DNA from: Bacillus sp. CGMCC 1.16541
Lineage (GTDB): Bacteria; Bacillota; Bacilli; Bacillales; Bacillaceae_H
DNA length: 64,000 nt
Direction of reading: 5' to 3'
Assembly (NCBI RefSeq): GCF_003184905.1
Contig: NZ_KZ821207.1
Span: 132,894 to 196,893 of the forward strand
Shown: one piece after another, positions 55,676-64,000 of the stretch
How the letters are laid out: every line of letters starts with the position of its first letter
Numbering within the stretch: position 1 is the stretch's first letter
The notes under the pieces: generated by a model
The model's input: the letters and a program-made list of their open reading frames with translations, nothing else
The model's database searches: none
What the model was told of the DNA's origin: nothing
Program-made: the position numbers and the translations under genes

Positions 55676-56611
55676 ATGCAACTTGTTGAATGTAAAATGC
55701 TTGTTGTGTTAGCGCAAGAGCTAAATATGCGAAAGGCTGCCGAGCGCTTATTTGTCTCTCAACCAGCGTTGTCACAACGGTTACAAACGATTGAAAAAGC
55801 ATGGGATACTCAAATCTTTATTCGATCTCAAAAAGGGTTATCACTCACTCCAGCAGGTGAGAAGATTGTTCAGTTTTCGAAAGAAGTGGTAGAAAAAGAA
55901 GAAAAAGTACGTGAAGATTTACATTCATTAGACACTGAAGTATATGGAACATTAAAGCTTGCCGTCGCATCAATTATTGGTCAGCACTGGCTTCCGGTGG
56001 TGTTGAAGCGATTTATTGATCGATATCCTCATGCGAAAATTTCCTTAGTGACGGGGTGGAGTAGTGAGATGCTTCACTATATTTATGAGGATGAAGTACA
56101 TATAGGAATTATTCGGGGTAATCCAGATTGGAAAGGAGTCAAGGAACATATTTTAACAGATCAACTGTACTTAGTTGACACAGAAATTCAAAAGATTGAA
56201 GACGTTTTTCATACAGATCGTCCATTTATTCAATTTAAAAGTGATTCTACGTATTATCAAGAAATTTTAGATTGGTGGCATCGTCAATTCCATACAAGTC
56301 CAAAGCGAACAATTGTTGTTGATCAAATTGAAACGTGTAAGCAAATGGCTTTAAACGGTTTGGGTTTTGCTATTTTACCATCAATTGCACTGACGGAACG
56401 TGATGACGCATTTCATCGCATTCCACTTCTAGAAAGCAATGGTGAACCAATTTCGCGCGATACATGGCTCATTGGGTATGAATCTTCTTTTCGATTAAAG
56501 CAAGTGAAAGCATTTTTACAAGTTGTACGTGATTATGTGCAAGAAGAGGAAAATAATAGTTTTCATGCATCGAACTTGTCATCGTACAAACAGTTTGATA
56601 CATTAAAGTAA
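55676..56611 (+). CDS. ccpC: LysR-type catabolite control regulator CcpC
   Basis: A 311-residue regulator that in B. subtilis represses citB and citZ and senses citrate. The helix-turn-helix segment ELNMRKAAERLFVSQPALSQ and the later IIGQHWLPVVLK, KISLVTGWSSEML and FIQFKSDSTYY are nearly those of CcpC. The ATG at 55676 has GAGGT seven bases upstream; an ATG two codons earlier is too close. A Ser/Asn-rich tail of some 25 residues is longer than I recall for B. subtilis. It precedes dapH by 34 bases and may be co-transcribed. Confidence 0.94.
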   Translation: MQLVECKMLVVLAQELNMRKAAERLFVSQPALSQRLQTIEKAWDTQIFIRSQKGLSLTPAGEKIVQFSKEVVEKEEKVREDLHSLDTEVYGTLKLAVASIIGQHWLPVVLKRFIDRYPHAKISLVTGWSSEMLHYIYEDEVHIGIIRGNPDWKGVKEHILTDQLYLVDTEIQKIEDVFHTDRPFIQFKSDSTYYQEILDWWHRQFHTSPKRTIVVDQIETCKQMALNGLGFAILPSIALTERDDAFHRIPLLESNGEPISRDTWLIGYESSFRLKQVKAFLQVVRDYVQEEENNSFHASNLSSYKQFDTLK

Positions 56612-56645
56612 TAGAAAGTAGTTATACATTTAGGAGGAATACATA

Positions 56646-57356
56646 ATGAAAATGATGGATGCTAACGAAATTATTTCGTTTATTCAAAACAGTACAAAAT
56701 CAACACCTGTAAAGGTATACGTAAAAGGTGAATTAGAGGGAATCGATTTTGGTTCATCTTCTAAAACATTCGTAACTGGAAACAGCGGAGTTGTTTTCGG
56801 TGAATGGGCCGAAATTAAAGAAGCGATTGAAGCAAACGAAGGTAAAATTGAAGATTATGTGATTGAAAATGACCGTCGCAACTCTGCAATTCCATTATTA
56901 GATATGAAAAATATTAAAGCGCGTATTGAACCAGGCGCAATCATTCGTGACCAAGTTGAAATTGGTGATAACGCGGTTATTATGATGGGTGCATCTATTA
57001 ACATTGGTTCAGTTATTGGAGAAGGCACAATGATTGATATGAATGTTGTAATGGGTGGACGTGCAACAGTAGGGAAGAACTGTCACATCGGTGCTGGTGC
57101 TGTATTAGCAGGTGTAATTGAGCCACCTTCAGCAAAGCCTGTTGTCATTGAAGATGATGTAGTGGTTGGAGCAAACGCTGTTGTATTAGAAGGTGTAACA
57201 GTAGGGAAAGGTGCAGTTGTAGCGGCTGGCGCAATCGTTGTAGAAGATGTACCTCCATACACAGTAGTTGCAGGTACACCGGCAAAAGTTATTAAAGAGA
57301 TTGACGAAAAAACAAAGTCAAAAACAGAAATTAAACAAGAGTTACGTCAACTATAA
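56646..57356 (+). CDS. dapH: Tetrahydrodipicolinate N-acetyltransferase
   Basis: A 236-residue enzyme that acetylates tetrahydrodipicolinate, the branch point of lysine and cell-wall diaminopimelate synthesis. The N-terminal domain ([20 protein letters not shown]) is followed by a left-handed beta-helix of hexapeptide repeats (about 90-200), for example [20 protein letters not shown] and [12 protein letters not shown]. Acetyl-CoA is the donor. TTAGGAGG lies before the ATG. With dapL 61 bases downstream and patA at 34 kb it forms the acetylase route. Confidence 0.97.
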   Translation: MKMMDANEIISFIQNSTKSTPVKVYVKGELEGIDFGSSSKTFVTGNSGVVFGEWAEIKEAIEANEGKIEDYVIENDRRNSAIPLLDMKNIKARIEPGAIIRDQVEIGDNAVIMMGASINIGSVIGEGTMIDMNVVMGGRATVGKNCHIGAGAVLAGVIEPPSAKPVVIEDDVVVGANAVVLEGVTVGKGAVVAAGAIVVEDVPPYTVVAGTPAKVIKEIDEKTKSKTEIKQELRQL

Positions 57357-57370
57357 TATGAAACAATGAG

Positions 57371-57396
57371 AGAAAGCGTGGGATTCCACGCTTTCT
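57371..57396 (+). terminator. Hairpin between dapH and dapL
   Basis: A perfect eleven-base stem AGAAAGCGTGG/CCACGCTTTCT with a four-base loop but hardly any T run. It may be a weak terminator or a processing/stability hairpin that sets the ratio of the two products. Confidence 0.5.
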
Positions 57397-57417
57397 TATG
57401 TATGAGGAGGGTTTTAG

Positions 57418-58545
57418 ATGAGTGTCAGTCCGTTTGTTGCCCTTAGGCGCGAACTTCACAAAATTCCAGAGTTAGGATTCCGAGAATTTAAAACACAGCA
57501 ATTTTTGTTAAATTATTTATCGACGCTTCCAGCAAATCGATTTGACTTCAAAACGTGGAAAACGGGTATTTTTGTAAAAGTAAAAGGAACTGCCCCAACT
57601 AAACTGCTTGGCTATCGCACGGACATTGATGGCTTACCGATCACAGAAGAAACAGACTATGAATTTAAATCAGAGCATGATGGATTGATGCATGCTTGTG
57701 GTCATGATGTTCATATGAGTATTGCGCTTGGCGTATTAACTCATTTTGTTGATCACCCTATTCAAGACGATTTATTATTTATTTTTCAACCAGCAGAAGA
57801 AGGTCCTGGTGGGGCAAAACCCATGCTTGAAAGTGACATTATGAAAGAATGGAAGCCAGACGCCGTTTTTGCTTTACATATTGCACCTGAATATCCTGTC
57901 GGTACAATCGCAACGAAAGAAGGGTTATTGTTTGCGAATACGTCCGAGTTATACATTGATTTAAAGGGAAAAGGAGGGCATGCAGCTTATCCTCATATGA
58001 CCAATGATATGGTCGTTGCTGCTTGTTCACTTGTTTCGCAACTTCAAACGATTGTGGCAAGAAATGTGGATCCACTAGATAGTGCAGTTATTACTATAGG
58101 AAAGATTACAGGGGGGACTGTCCAAAATATTATTGCAGAGCATGCGAGAATAGAAGGGACGATACGTACACTGTCTCCCGAATCAATGATGCGTGTAAAA
58201 GAGCGAATCGAAGCCATTGTAAAAGGTGTTGAAGTCGGGTATCAATGTGAAACGACCATCGATTATGGATGTATGTATCATCAAGTATACAACGAAAAAA
58301 CACTAACAGAAGAGTTTATGACCTTTGTTCAAGAGACAACAGATGTAAATGTTATTCAATGTAAGAAAGCGATGACAGGTGAAGACTTTGGCTATATGTT
58401 AAAAGAGATTCCAGGATTTATGTTCTGGCTTGGAGTCGGTTCTTCTTATGGTTTGCATCATTCAAAACTAATGCCAAACGAACAAGCGATTGATGTAGCC
58501 ATCTCTTTAATGACTCAATATTTTACGATGAAAGGTAACGACTAA
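57418..58545 (+). CDS. dapL: N-acetyldiaminopimelate deacetylase
   Basis: A 375-residue M20-family metallohydrolase that removes the acetyl group in the last step before diaminopimelate epimerisation. It starts [15 protein letters not shown]; metal ligands are in [19 protein letters not shown] and [21 protein letters not shown] and [10 protein letters not shown] lie near the end. It corresponds to ykuR of B. subtilis and follows dapH in the same order. AGGAGGG stands before the ATG. Confidence 0.95.
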   Translation: MSVSPFVALRRELHKIPELGFREFKTQQFLLNYLSTLPANRFDFKTWKTGIFVKVKGTAPTKLLGYRTDIDGLPITEETDYEFKSEHDGLMHACGHDVHMSIALGVLTHFVDHPIQDDLLFIFQPAEEGPGGAKPMLESDIMKEWKPDAVFALHIAPEYPVGTIATKEGLLFANTSELYIDLKGKGGHAAYPHMTNDMVVAACSLVSQLQTIVARNVDPLDSAVITIGKITGGTVQNIIAEHARIEGTIRTLSPESMMRVKERIEAIVKGVEVGYQCETTIDYGCMYHQVYNEKTLTEEFMTFVQETTDVNVIQCKKAMTGEDFGYMLKEIPGFMFWLGVGSSYGLHHSKLMPNEQAIDVAISLMTQYFTMKGND

Positions 58546-58602
58546 ATCGAATAATCCATCTCTCTCATGGAGAAAGTACTTATATGAGGAGGTGGATGAA
58601 CA

Positions 58603-58845
58603 ATGGCAAAAATCGGTGTTGAGTACGGACTAACAGATGTACAAGAAGCGCTTCAACAAATGGGGCATGAAGTCGTACAACTTCGTCAAGAAAGCGATGC
58701 ACAAGGGTGCGATTGCTGTGTTGTAACGGGTCAAGATTCAAATGTAATGGGTATTTCAAACAGTGTGACACAAGGATCTGTGATTAAAGCGAGTGGTTTA
58801 TCAGCAGATGACGTGTGTCAACAAGTACAAAGTCGATTTCAATAA
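58603..58845 (+). CDS. ykuS: YkuS family (UPF0180) protein
   Basis: An 80-residue soluble protein closely resembling YkuS of Bacillus. It starts [20 protein letters not shown] and has a CDCC cluster in [17 protein letters not shown]. Function is unknown; a response-regulator-like half fold is possible. TGAGGAGG lies before the ATG. It follows dapL by 57 bases and may share its message. A strong terminator follows. Confidence 0.9.
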   Translation: MAKIGVEYGLTDVQEALQQMGHEVVQLRQESDAQGCDCCVVTGQDSNVMGISNSVTQGSVIKASGLSADDVCQQVQSRFQ

Positions 58846-58846
58846 C

Positions 58847-58882
58847 AAAAAAGCTGAAGGATTCAAATCCTTCAGCTTTTTT
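58847..58882. terminator. Bidirectional terminator between ykuS and ykuT
   Basis: A perfect palindromic stem AAAAAAGCTGAAGGATT with its complement and a two-base loop, between converging genes. Confidence 0.93.
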
Positions 58883-58883
58883 G

Positions 58884-59753
58884 TTATGAACCTAGTTGAG
58901 GTTGACCATTGCCTTCGCTTGATTGCTTTTTTTCTACATATACTTGATGAGGGAATGGAATTTCAATGCCGTTTGTGTCAAATGCTTCTTTAATCGCTTT
59001 TCGGAGTTTACGCTCAATAGCCCATTGCTCTCCATTTTGTGTTTTACCAACCACTCGAAGTACAACATCAGATGCACCTAAACTTTGAACACCAATGACG
59101 TTTGGTCCATCTACGACTGCTTCTTCCTCTTGAGCGATACGGCTACATACATCTTGTAAAACGGTAATCGCTTTATCAATATCATCATCGTATGAAATTC
59201 CAATATCCACAAGTGCTCGCATATTTCCTCGAGAATGGTTACTTAAACTTGTAATTTCTCGGTTTGGAACGTAGTGTAAAGTTCCATCAAATCCACGAAT
59301 ATGTGTTGTGCGAAGTCCAACGGCTTCTACGATCCCTGAAAAGCTCCCAGTTGTGACATAATCATCAACGTCAATTTGCTTTTCAAGTAATAAGAAGAAA
59401 CCTGTTACAACATCACTCACAAGTCCTTGAGCGCCAAAACCAACTGCTAGTCCAATTACTCCAGCACCTGCTAGTAAAGCGGTTGCTTTAACTCCGACCG
59501 TTTCAAATAGCATAACAACAAAGATAAAGATAAGTACGTATGAAAACAAATTAATAGATAAGCTTTTTAATGTTAAAGCACGACCGCGTGTCACATTATC
59601 TCGCTCCATTAAGCGTTGAAACGAACGTTCAATAATTTTGTTACCAATAGCTTTTACAATAAGAAAGGCGATAATAATTGCTGCAAGTTTTAAAATGAGA
59701 ATACTTGCACTTGTTAATAACCCTTCCCAATTAACTTTTTCAAAATTAAACAT
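58884..59753 (-). CDS. ykuT: Small-conductance mechanosensitive channel (MscS family)
   Basis: A 289-residue membrane channel that opens under membrane tension. Three membrane segments are visible (about 15-35, 68-90, 95-125); the pore helix reads LLAGAGVIGLAVGFGAQGLV with the Ala/Gly pattern of the family, and the cytosolic vestibule follows with VDDYVTTGSFSGIVEAVGLR and YVPNREITSLSN. It matches YkuT of B. subtilis. Gln/Ser-rich ending. Divergent to ykuU over a 364-base gap. Confidence 0.93.
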   Translation of the reverse strand: MFNFEKVNWEGLLTSASILILKLAAIIIAFLIVKAIGNKIIERSFQRLMERDNVTRGRALTLKSLSINLFSYVLIFIFVVMLFETVGVKATALLAGAGVIGLAVGFGAQGLVSDVVTGFFLLLEKQIDVDDYVTTGSFSGIVEAVGLRTTHIRGFDGTLHYVPNREITSLSNHSRGNMRALVDIGISYDDDIDKAITVLQDVCSRIAQEEEAVVDGPNVIGVQSLGASDVVLRVVGKTQNGEQWAIERKLRKAIKEAFDTNGIEIPFPHQVYVEKKQSSEGNGQPQLGS

Positions 59754-60012
59754 CCAATCATCCTTTCTGATTTTACCTTAAGCACTTTTGTTTATTCCCT
59801 CTACTAGACATGCTAAACTTAAATAAAAAGGTTTCACAACTAGTTTGCTCAATTCAAAATGAAAGTTATGTGCGTTCGTTTAAATGTTTTTAAAATCGGG
59901 CATAACATTTGTGTGTATGTAAAGAATAGACATGTCATAATAAAGTGGCAATGTTACATGAAACATAGCATCTTGTCAAGAATTCTTTCTTTACATTAAT
60001 TGTTATTTAACA

Positions 60013-60040
60013 TTGACTAAAAAGTAATATCTATTATAAT
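60013..60040 (+). promoter_or_regulatory. Sigma-A promoter of ykuU with PerR-like half-site
   Basis: TTGACT (60013-60018) and TATAAT (60035-60040) are 16 bp apart. The -10 is embedded in TTATAATGATAACC, whose left half equals the PerR box TTATAATNATTATAA but whose right half fits poorly. A hairpin GAGAATCC/GGATTATTCTC lies in the 5' untranslated part (about 60067-60089). Confidence 0.65.
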
Positions 60041-60117
60041 GATAACCGTTAAAAGGTTACATAAGTGAGAATCCAACAGGATTATTCTCATTTAACTTTG
60101 AATTGGAGGGATTATGA

Positions 60118-60663
60118 ATGCCAGAACGTATGGTAGGTAAACAAGCTCCTCGTTTTGAAATGGACGCGGTGTTAGCAAACAAAGAATTCGGTAAAGTAAG
60201 CTTAGAAGAAAACATGAAAAACGACAAATGGACGGTGCTATTCTTCTATCCAATGGACTTCACATTTGTATGTCCAACAGAAATTACAGCTCTATCAGAT
60301 CGTTATGATGAGTTTGAAGATTTAGATGCAGAAGTAATTGGTGTATCTACTGATACTATCCACACTCACTTAGCTTGGATTAAAACAGATCGTAAAGACA
60401 ATGGTCTAGGAGATCTTAAATATCCATTAGCTGCTGATACAAACCATGTTGTATCTCGTGAATACGGAGTATTAATTGAAGAAGAAGGAATCGCATTACG
60501 CGGTCTATTCATCATCAGCCCAGAAGGCGAATTAATGTACTCTGTTGTAAACCATAACAACATTGGTCGTGACGTAGATGAAACATTACGTGTTCTTCAA
60601 GCGTTACAAACAGGTGGTCTTTGCCCAGCTAACTGGAAGCCAGGACAAGCTACATTAAGCTAA
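60118..60663 (+). CDS. ykuU: 2-Cys peroxiredoxin
   Basis: A 181-residue peroxidase that reduces hydrogen peroxide and organic peroxides. The peroxidatic cysteine is in FYPMDFTFVCPTE (near residue 51), the resolving cysteine in GGLCPANW (near 170). It belongs to the typical 2-Cys (AhpC/Prx1) group and matches YkuU. GGAGGG lies before the ATG. A terminator separates it from ykuV, so the two are only partly co-expressed. It has a good promoter with a possible peroxide-response site. Confidence 0.95.
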   Translation: MPERMVGKQAPRFEMDAVLANKEFGKVSLEENMKNDKWTVLFFYPMDFTFVCPTEITALSDRYDEFEDLDAEVIGVSTDTIHTHLAWIKTDRKDNGLGDLKYPLAADTNHVVSREYGVLIEEEGIALRGLFIISPEGELMYSVVNHNNIGRDVDETLRVLQALQTGGLCPANWKPGQATLS

Positions 60664-60676
60664 TTTTGTACGTGAG

Positions 60677-60709
60677 AAAAAGGTCTAACACGATTGTTAG
60701 ACCTTTTTT
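60677..60709 (+). terminator. Terminator of ykuU
   Basis: AAAAAGGTCTAAC pairs with GTTAGACCTTTTT around six bases. Confidence 0.92.
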
Positions 60710-60805
60710 CTAATCATGATAAGAAATATACATAACAACCATGTCATAAACTAACTACTTATGTGGGTATTTTAATAAAAGAGCAATCTTAAGGAGGAAT
60801 ATAGA

Positions 60806-61258
60806 ATGAAATTACGTGAGCAAATGCCAGCATTAACAGGTGCGACAGAATGGTTAAATGGAGAAGTAACAAAAGAGCAATTAACTGGCGAAAAGCCTAC
60901 GCTTATTCACTTTTGGTCTGTTAGCTGTCATTTATGTAAAGAAGCGATGCCACAGGTCAATCAATTCCGTGATGAATATAAAGATAAGCTAAACGTTGTT
61001 GCAGTACATATGCCTCGTTCAGAAGAAGATTTGAATTTAGATGAGATAAAAAAAGTAGCTCAGCAACATGATATTAGTCAGCCAATCTTTGTTGATAGCG
61101 AGCATAAGCTTACCGATGCATTTGAGAATCAATATGTTCCTGCTTATTACGTGTTTGATAAGACAGGGCAACTGCGCCATTTCCAAGCAGGTGGTAGCGG
61201 TATGAAAATGTTAGAAAAACGTGTGAATCGTGTGTTAGCAGAAACAGAAGCTGAATAA
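60806..61258 (+). CDS. ykuV: Thiol-disulfide oxidoreductase YkuV
   Basis: A 150-residue thioredoxin-like protein without signal peptide. The redox site is CHLC in LIHFWSVSCHLCKEAMP (residues near 45-48); VPAYYVFDKTG contains the cis-proline. YkuV of B. subtilis is a cytosolic thiol reductase of the ResA/TlpA fold. AAGGAGG stands before the ATG. It follows the peroxiredoxin and could supply its electrons, which is inference from context. Two terminators follow. Confidence 0.93.
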   Translation: MKLREQMPALTGATEWLNGEVTKEQLTGEKPTLIHFWSVSCHLCKEAMPQVNQFRDEYKDKLNVVAVHMPRSEEDLNLDEIKKVAQQHDISQPIFVDSEHKLTDAFENQYVPAYYVFDKTGQLRHFQAGGSGMKMLEKRVNRVLAETEAE

Positions 61259-61263
61259 AGAAG

Positions 61264-61321
61264 ATAAGCCTGTTATTTACAAAAAGCCTGTGAGCTTTTT
61301 GTGAGTACTAGGCTTTTTTTA
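61264..61321 (+). terminator. First of two tandem terminators after ykuV
   Basis: Outer stem AAGCCT (61266-61271) with AGGCTT (61310-61315), inner stem AAAAAGC/GCTTTTT, then a run of T. Confidence 0.75.
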
Positions 61322-61349
61322 TGGAAAAGAAGGCATCTGTACTAAAAAG

Positions 61350-61398
61350 AAAAAACGAACAAACCTTCTCAAACTTTGGAAGGCCTGTTCGTTTTTTT
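61350..61398 (+). terminator. Second terminator after ykuV
   Basis: AAAAACGAACA pairs with TGTTCGTTTTT around an inner CCTTC/GAAGG stem, ending in seven T residues. No gene lies between it and the first one. Confidence 0.85.
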
Positions 61399-61525
61399 AT
61401 CTACTTAATTAGTCTGAAAAAAAGAAAAATTTTCGAAAAACGACTAGAAAAATATTTCGGAAACCGATATATTTAATACTACATTCTATTTATTTGGAAT
61501 ACTTTTACACAAAGGAGGGAAAAGG

Positions 61526-63268
61526 ATGGAAACATTTAAAAAGCTAAAAGGTTTTTTTATGCCACATAAGTTATTTTTTATTTATTCTACCGTTTGCTTA
61601 TTAATCGTTACGCTCATTACAGTCATCTATCCAATTGTTCTGCAGTATACCATCGACGAAATTATTTTAGAGGAACGGTACGAAAACACACTAACAATCG
61701 CTTTAGTGTTTATGGGACTTATGGTGATAAAAGGAGTCTTTACATACTTTCAGCAATATTTAGGTGATTTATTCGGGATAACCGCTGTATATGATTTACG
61801 AAATGCTCTTTATAAGAAGCTTCAATACTTACCATTTCGTTATTATGACAATGCAAAGACCGGAGACTTAATGTCTCGGTTAACTGCAGATGTAGAAGGG
61901 TTCCGGTTCTTTCTTTCATATGGTTTTTCTGAGCTCATTCGTTTTGGGCTGCTTATTGTTATCAGTTTTTCAGTGATGTTCTTTTATTCTGTACCTTTAA
62001 CAATTGCTACTGTTTTGGCACTTCCATTTTTATGCATTGTTGTCTATCGCTTTGATAAAAAAGTACATCCTGCTTTTCGAAATGTTCGAAAGTCGTTTGG
62101 TCAATTGAATACAAATGTTCAAGAAAACATTAGTGGTATTCAAACTGTTAAATCGCTATCAAGAGAAGAGTTTCAAACTACTAAATTTAACAGCTCAAAT
62201 GGTCATTATAAAGATCGGTACCTAGAAACATCTAATGTGTGGTCGAAGTATTTTCCGCTTATGGAGTTTATCGGAAACTTATCGATTGTAGCATTACTGT
62301 CTTATGGTGGGTACTTAGTGATACAAGGAGTAGTGAGACCTGGTGAGTTAGTGGCATTTTTTAGTTTAACGAGTTATCTCATCTGGCCCATTATGAACTT
62401 AGGGTTTGTTATTAATATGTTTTCACAATCAAAAGCATCAGGAGAGAGATTACTAGAGATTTTAGAGGAAGAGGAAAAAGTAGATAAAGAGGTAATGGTA
62501 CAAACAGAAAAAATAGATGGAAGCGTCACGTTCTGTGATGTGACATTAACGTATCCGGGAGAAGAGAAGCAAGCCTTACAATCGATTTCATTTCATGCAG
62601 ACAAAGGAAAAGTCATCGGATTAGTTGGGGCGACGGGTGCTGGAAAAACAAGTTTAACTCAGTTATTTACTCGTTTTTATGAACCGACGTCAGGAAAGAT
62701 ATTAATTGACGGAAAAGAAATTTCGGAGTATTCATTGTCAACGTTAAGAAGAAACATAGGTTTTGTACTACAAGAAACATTTTTATTTTCTAGTACCATT
62801 AAAACAAACATTGCTTATGGGTGTTCCGATGCCTCAATGGAGGATGTGATGTTAGCTGCGAAAAGAGCGCAAGCCCATGATTTTATTATAGAATTACCGC
62901 AAGGATACGACACGATGCTAGGTGAGAGGGGGTTAGGACTATCAGGAGGTCAGAAACAGCGTATTGCGATTGCTCGTGCGTTGTTGTTAAACCCTACTAT
63001 TCTTATTTTAGATGATGCGACGAGTGCAGTTGATATGCAAACAGAACAACATATTCAGCTTGCTTTAAAAGAAGTCATGAAAGATCGTACTACATTTATT
63101 ATTGCTCATCGAATTTCTTCTGTTCAACATGCAGATGAGATTTTTGTGCTCGACGAAGGAAAAATGATAGAGAGAGGAACACATGAGGAACTTATTCAAA
63201 AAGATGGTCCATATAAGCGGATTTACGATATTCAATATAAGGATCAAAAAGCAGTGATGAATGTGTAA
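61526..63268 (+). CDS. ABC exporter, fused membrane and ATPase subunit (YfiB-like)
   Basis: A 580-residue half-transporter. Residues 1 to about 310 form the six-helix exporter domain; the ATPase follows with Walker A GATGAGKTS, Q-loop VLQETFLF, signature LSGGQKQRIAIARAL, Walker B ILILDDATSAVD and H-loop IIAHRISS. The residue after Walker B is Asp instead of the usual catalytic Glu, so this half site is probably degenerate, as is usual in one partner of heterodimeric exporters. AAAGGAGGG precedes the ATG. The second half follows after 15 bases. Resembles the YfiB/YfiC pair. Confidence 0.92.
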   Translation: METFKKLKGFFMPHKLFFIYSTVCLLIVTLITVIYPIVLQYTIDEIILEERYENTLTIALVFMGLMVIKGVFTYFQQYLGDLFGITAVYDLRNALYKKLQYLPFRYYDNAKTGDLMSRLTADVEGFRFFLSYGFSELIRFGLLIVISFSVMFFYSVPLTIATVLALPFLCIVVYRFDKKVHPAFRNVRKSFGQLNTNVQENISGIQTVKSLSREEFQTTKFNSSNGHYKDRYLETSNVWSKYFPLMEFIGNLSIVALLSYGGYLVIQGVVRPGELVAFFSLTSYLIWPIMNLGFVINMFSQSKASGERLLEILEEEEKVDKEVMVQTEKIDGSVTFCDVTLTYPGEEKQALQSISFHADKGKVIGLVGATGAGKTSLTQLFTRFYEPTSGKILIDGKEISEYSLSTLRRNIGFVLQETFLFSSTIKTNIAYGCSDASMEDVMLAAKRAQAHDFIIELPQGYDTMLGERGLGLSGGQKQRIAIARALLLNPTILILDDATSAVDMQTEQHIQLALKEVMKDRTTFIIAHRISSVQHADEIFVLDEGKMIERGTHEELIQKDGPYKRIYDIQYKDQKAVMNV

Positions 63269-63283
63269 GAGGGGTGAAAATGA

Positions 63284-64000
63284 ATGAACAGAGAACAACA
63301 TAATATCGTAAAAAATCGCTTTTATTATAAGGTGGATGAAGTCATTGATAAGCCGTTTAACTGGAAGCAGATGACAAGGCTATTCAGTTATTTGAAGCCT
63401 TACAATAAAAACTTGTTACCACTGTCTTTTCTGACAGTCATTATTACAACGGCTGTCCGCTTGGTCATCCCCATTCTGATTGGAGTATATACACTTGACC
63501 ACGCAATTGCCAAGCAAGATTATGAGTTATTAGCTCAATTAGTGGTACTCATTTTGTCATTGTATGTGGTTTCTTATATCGCGAATCGATTTCGGATTAA
63601 ATGGATGAATCTGTTAGGCCAAAATGTAATTTATGATTTGAGAAAGCATTTATTTACACATGTACAGAAACTTTCACACCGTTTTTTTGACTCTCGATCG
63701 GCAGGGTCTATTCTTGTACGAATTATGAATGATATCAATTCTCTTCAAGAGTTATTTACAAGTGGTGTCATTAACTTACTGATGGACCTTTTATTGTTAA
63801 TTGGTGTTGTGACCATCTTATTTTCATTAAGTCCATCGTTGACAGTTTCCATTATGATTATTTTACCAATAATGTTTTTTATCTCAACAAGCTTGCGAAA
63901 AAATATCCGAAAGTCATGGCAAGCGGTTCGGATGAAGCAATCTGTTTTAAATTCTCACTTAAATGAAAGTATTCAAGGTGTTCGAGTGACACAGGCTTTT
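63284..64000 (+). CDS. ABC exporter partner subunit (YfiC-like), N-terminal part
   Basis: The frame from the ATG at 63284 is open to the window end (239 codons), so the gene is cut on the right. Only the membrane domain is seen: a cytosolic start (NREQHNIVKNRFYYKVDEV), then several hydrophobic segments and the transmission blocks YDLRKHLFTHVQKLSHRFFD and RIMNDINSLQELF. AGGGGTG lies eight bases before the start. With the gene before it this makes a heterodimeric exporter; the ATPase part lies outside. An overlapping ATG at 63280 is in a frame that stops early. Confidence 0.9.
   Translation, partial: MNREQHNIVKNRFYYKVDEVIDKPFNWKQMTRLFSYLKPYNKNLLPLSFLTVIITTAVRLVIPILIGVYTLDHAIAKQDYELLAQLVVLILSLYVVSYIANRFRIKWMNLLGQNVIYDLRKHLFTHVQKLSHRFFDSRSAGSILVRIMNDINSLQELFTSGVINLLMDLLLLIGVVTILFSLSPSLTVSIMIILPIMFFISTSLRKNIRKSWQAVRMKQSVLNSHLNESIQGVRVTQAF

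Noticed and set aside
63280-63300. Alternative ATG four bases before the chosen start of the last gene
   Set aside because: Its frame stops after a few codons.

Overview
The window is a low-GC, gene-dense stretch of a Gram-positive, spore-forming member of the Bacillaceae. Evidence is the AGGAGG-type ribosome binding sites, frequent TTG/GTG starts, T-box-free but riboswitch-rich leaders (SAM and FMN), strong intrinsic terminators, and genes known mainly from Bacillus (abbA, ccpC, darB, glcT, ykyB, ykuD-ykuV, cheV). From ykwC to ykuV (about 33-61 kb) gene order follows, from my memory of it, the ykwC-patA-cheV-ykyB-ykuD...ykuV block of Bacillus subtilis, with insertions (glcU-gdh, ppx-ppk, a GGDEF/EAL protein, a multidrug exporter) and apparent losses (ykuC, ykuK, ykuN-ykuP). 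The species cannot be named from this.

Layout. 1-6 kb: end of a short-chain fatty acid transporter, a purine permease, three small genes, a HAD phosphatase, a long inverted-repeat element and cstA with a CodY-like operator. 6.0-7.6 kb: a compact export locus of a TasA/camelysin-like protein, a SipW-type signal peptidase and an overlapping secreted/membrane protein with no convincing start. 7.7-13.1 kb: a methionine operon (yitJ-metH) behind a SAM riboswitch. 13.4-18 kb: an S-layer-anchored nucleotidase, an aldo/keto reductase and a YkvI transporter. 18-22 kb: the riboflavin operon behind an FMN riboswitch. 22-28.3 kb: a membrane protein, then glcT and the glucose PTS operon ptsGHI controlled by a GlcT antiterminator target. 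28.7-36.5 kb: regulators, oxidoreductases, small proteins and patA. 36.5-44.9 kb: cheV, ykyB, glcU-gdh, ykuD, and polyphosphate metabolism (ppx, ppk) with a candidate PhoP box. 44.9-53.9 kb: a Pro/Tyr-rich protein, c-di-GMP proteins, ykuE, fadH, ykuI, ykuJ, abbA and darB. 54-61.3 kb: a drug exporter, ccpC, lysine/DAP genes dapH-dapL, ykuS, a mechanosensitive channel and two thiol redox proteins. 61.5 kb to the end: a heterodimeric ABC exporter whose second gene runs off the window.

Themes. Central carbon control is dense: GlcT/PTS, CcpC, cstA, GlcU/Gdh. Second-messenger proteins cluster at 45-54 kb (GGDEF-EAL, YkuI, DarB). The points most worth a second look are: (i) a repeat family, two copies here, each starting in the stop codon of an upstream gene and shaped like a giant 3' terminator hairpin, one copy carrying a nested 104-bp GC-rich module; (ii) the A9 tract and reading-frame overlap at the end of sipW; (iii) four 11-bp-phased PhoP-like half-sites before ppk; (iv) a near-perfect CodY box just downstream of the cstA promoter; (v) a perfect 51-bp direct repeat before ykuI. 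No tRNA, rRNA, CRISPR array, prophage or transposase gene was seen.
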